From positions 1 through 5,283 of the forward strand of contig JAGRKY010000002.1 in the NCBI GenBank assembly GCA_020442095.1: a stretch of DNA of 5,283 bases, given 5' to 3'. The DNA is from Bauldia sp. (GTDB taxonomy: Bacteria > Pseudomonadota > Alphaproteobacteria > Rhizobiales > Kaistiaceae). The stretch's first letter is position 1. Each line of letters starts with the position of its first letter. The position numbers and the translations under genes were made by a program. This document shows positions 4,757 through 5,283 of this stretch, piece by piece. The notes beneath the pieces were generated by a model, which was given only the letters and a program-made list of their open reading frames with translations, made no database searches and had not been told where the DNA came from.

Positions 4757-5283
4757 CTACCCGCCCCGCTCCCTCCGCAGCTTCGCCCAATAGTCGAGGC
4801 GCTTCCTGACCTCGCGCTCGAAGCCGCGTTCCGGCGGGTCGTAGAAGCTCTGGCGGCCGAGTTCTTCCGGGAAATAGTCCTGCCCCGAAAAGGCGTCCGG
4901 CTCGTCGTGGTCGTAGCGGTAGCCCGAGCCGTAGCCCTCGCCCTTCATCAGCTTGGTCGGCGCGTTGAGGATGATCTTCGGCGGGGTCAGCGAGCCGCGC
5001 TCCTTGGCGACGCGGGTGGCGTCCTTGAAGGCGGTGTAGACCGCGTTCGATTTCGGCGCGGTGGCGAGGTAGACCGTCGCCTCGGCGAGCGCGAGTTCCC
5101 CCTCCGGCGAGCCGAGATAGTCGTAGGCGTCCTTGGCGGCGAGCGCGACGGTGAGCGCCTGCGGATCGGCGAGGCCGACATCCTCCATCGCCATCCGGAC
5201 GAGGCGGCGGCCGATATAGAGCGGCAGTTCGCCGGCATCGAGCATCCGGGCGAGGTAGTAGAGCGCCGCGTCCGGGTCCGAGC
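4757..5283 (-). CDS. rarA: Replication-associated recombination protein A (RarA/MgsA), C-terminal part
   Basis: The C-terminal 174 residues of the AAA+ ATPase RarA (MgsA, relative of eukaryotic WRNIP1/Mgs1), a cytoplasmic protein acting with SSB at stalled or gapped replication forks. The frame runs through the right edge, so the ATPase core with Walker A and B (about 260 residues) lies outside. The visible part matches the family's tetramerisation region (MgsA_C, PF12002). It shows SDPDAALYYLARMLDAGE at the edge, then RRLVRMAMEDVGLADPQAL. VYLATAPKSNAVYTAF comes next, and NAPTKLMKGEGYGSGYRYDHD precedes the typical end FSGQDYFPEELGRQSFYDP (split: FSGQDYFPEE). The final RGFEREVRKRLDYWAKLR helix is also normal for the family. 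An ATG at 5245 is internal and not the start. Nothing suggests damage. In this order rarA often lies next to crcB; here two unknown genes and the GGCT-like gene lie between them. Confidence 0.95.
   Translation of the reverse strand, partial: SDPDAALYYLARMLDAGELPLYIGRRLVRMAMEDVGLADPQALTVALAAKDAYDYLGSPEGELALAEATVYLATAPKSNAVYTAFKDATRVAKERGSLTPPKIILNAPTKLMKGEGYGSGYRYDHDEPDAFSGQDYFPEELGRQSFYDPPERGFEREVRKRLDYWAKLRRERGG

Overview
The window looks like chromosomal DNA of a high-GC alphaproteobacterium, probably of the Hyphomicrobiales (Rhizobiales). The evidence is the GC-rich codon use, the wording of the RarA C-terminus, a CrcB fluoride channel close to rarA (an arrangement I recall from this order), and a CCTCCGG-CTTGA-CCGGAGG type intergenic palindrome. 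The genus cannot be fixed from the sequence.

Left part (1-1888): the C-terminal two thirds of a major facilitator superfamily transporter runs rightward from the left edge. It converges on, and overlaps by 12 bases, a leftward two-gene unit. That unit is a gamma-glutamylcyclotransferase-like (GGCT/AIG2) protein followed by the fluoride channel gene crcB, and the stop and start codons overlap in a GTGA, so the two are probably translationally coupled. The GGCT-like protein carries an extra segment of about 50 residues built partly from a 30-base (10-residue) periodic repeat.

Middle part (1889-4756): a gene-free stretch of about 310 bases holds an exact 26-base inverted repeat, each arm itself a hairpin, which resembles a REP pair or small non-autonomous element. 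Next come two divergently transcribed genes for exported proteins that I cannot assign to a function. One is a 425-residue, N-terminally anchored protein starting at TTG. The other is a roughly 338-residue secreted protein ending in a beta-rich domain. They share an AT-rich intergenic region with a good sigma70-like promoter for the leftward gene and a palindrome in its leader. Hand counts of sample lines give about 52-62% GC here against about 63-77% in the flanking genes, so this part looks like an accessory insertion.

Right part (4757-5283): the C-terminal domain of the replication-associated recombination ATPase RarA (MgsA), leftward and cut by the right edge. A weak hairpin plus T-run after its stop may be its terminator.

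The housekeeping genes (rarA, crcB) and the transporter are ordinary. The less explained material is the pair of unknown exported genes, the inverted-repeat element beside them and the repeat expansion in the GGCT-like protein. I found no CRISPR array, RNA gene, transposase, phage gene or recognisable defence system.
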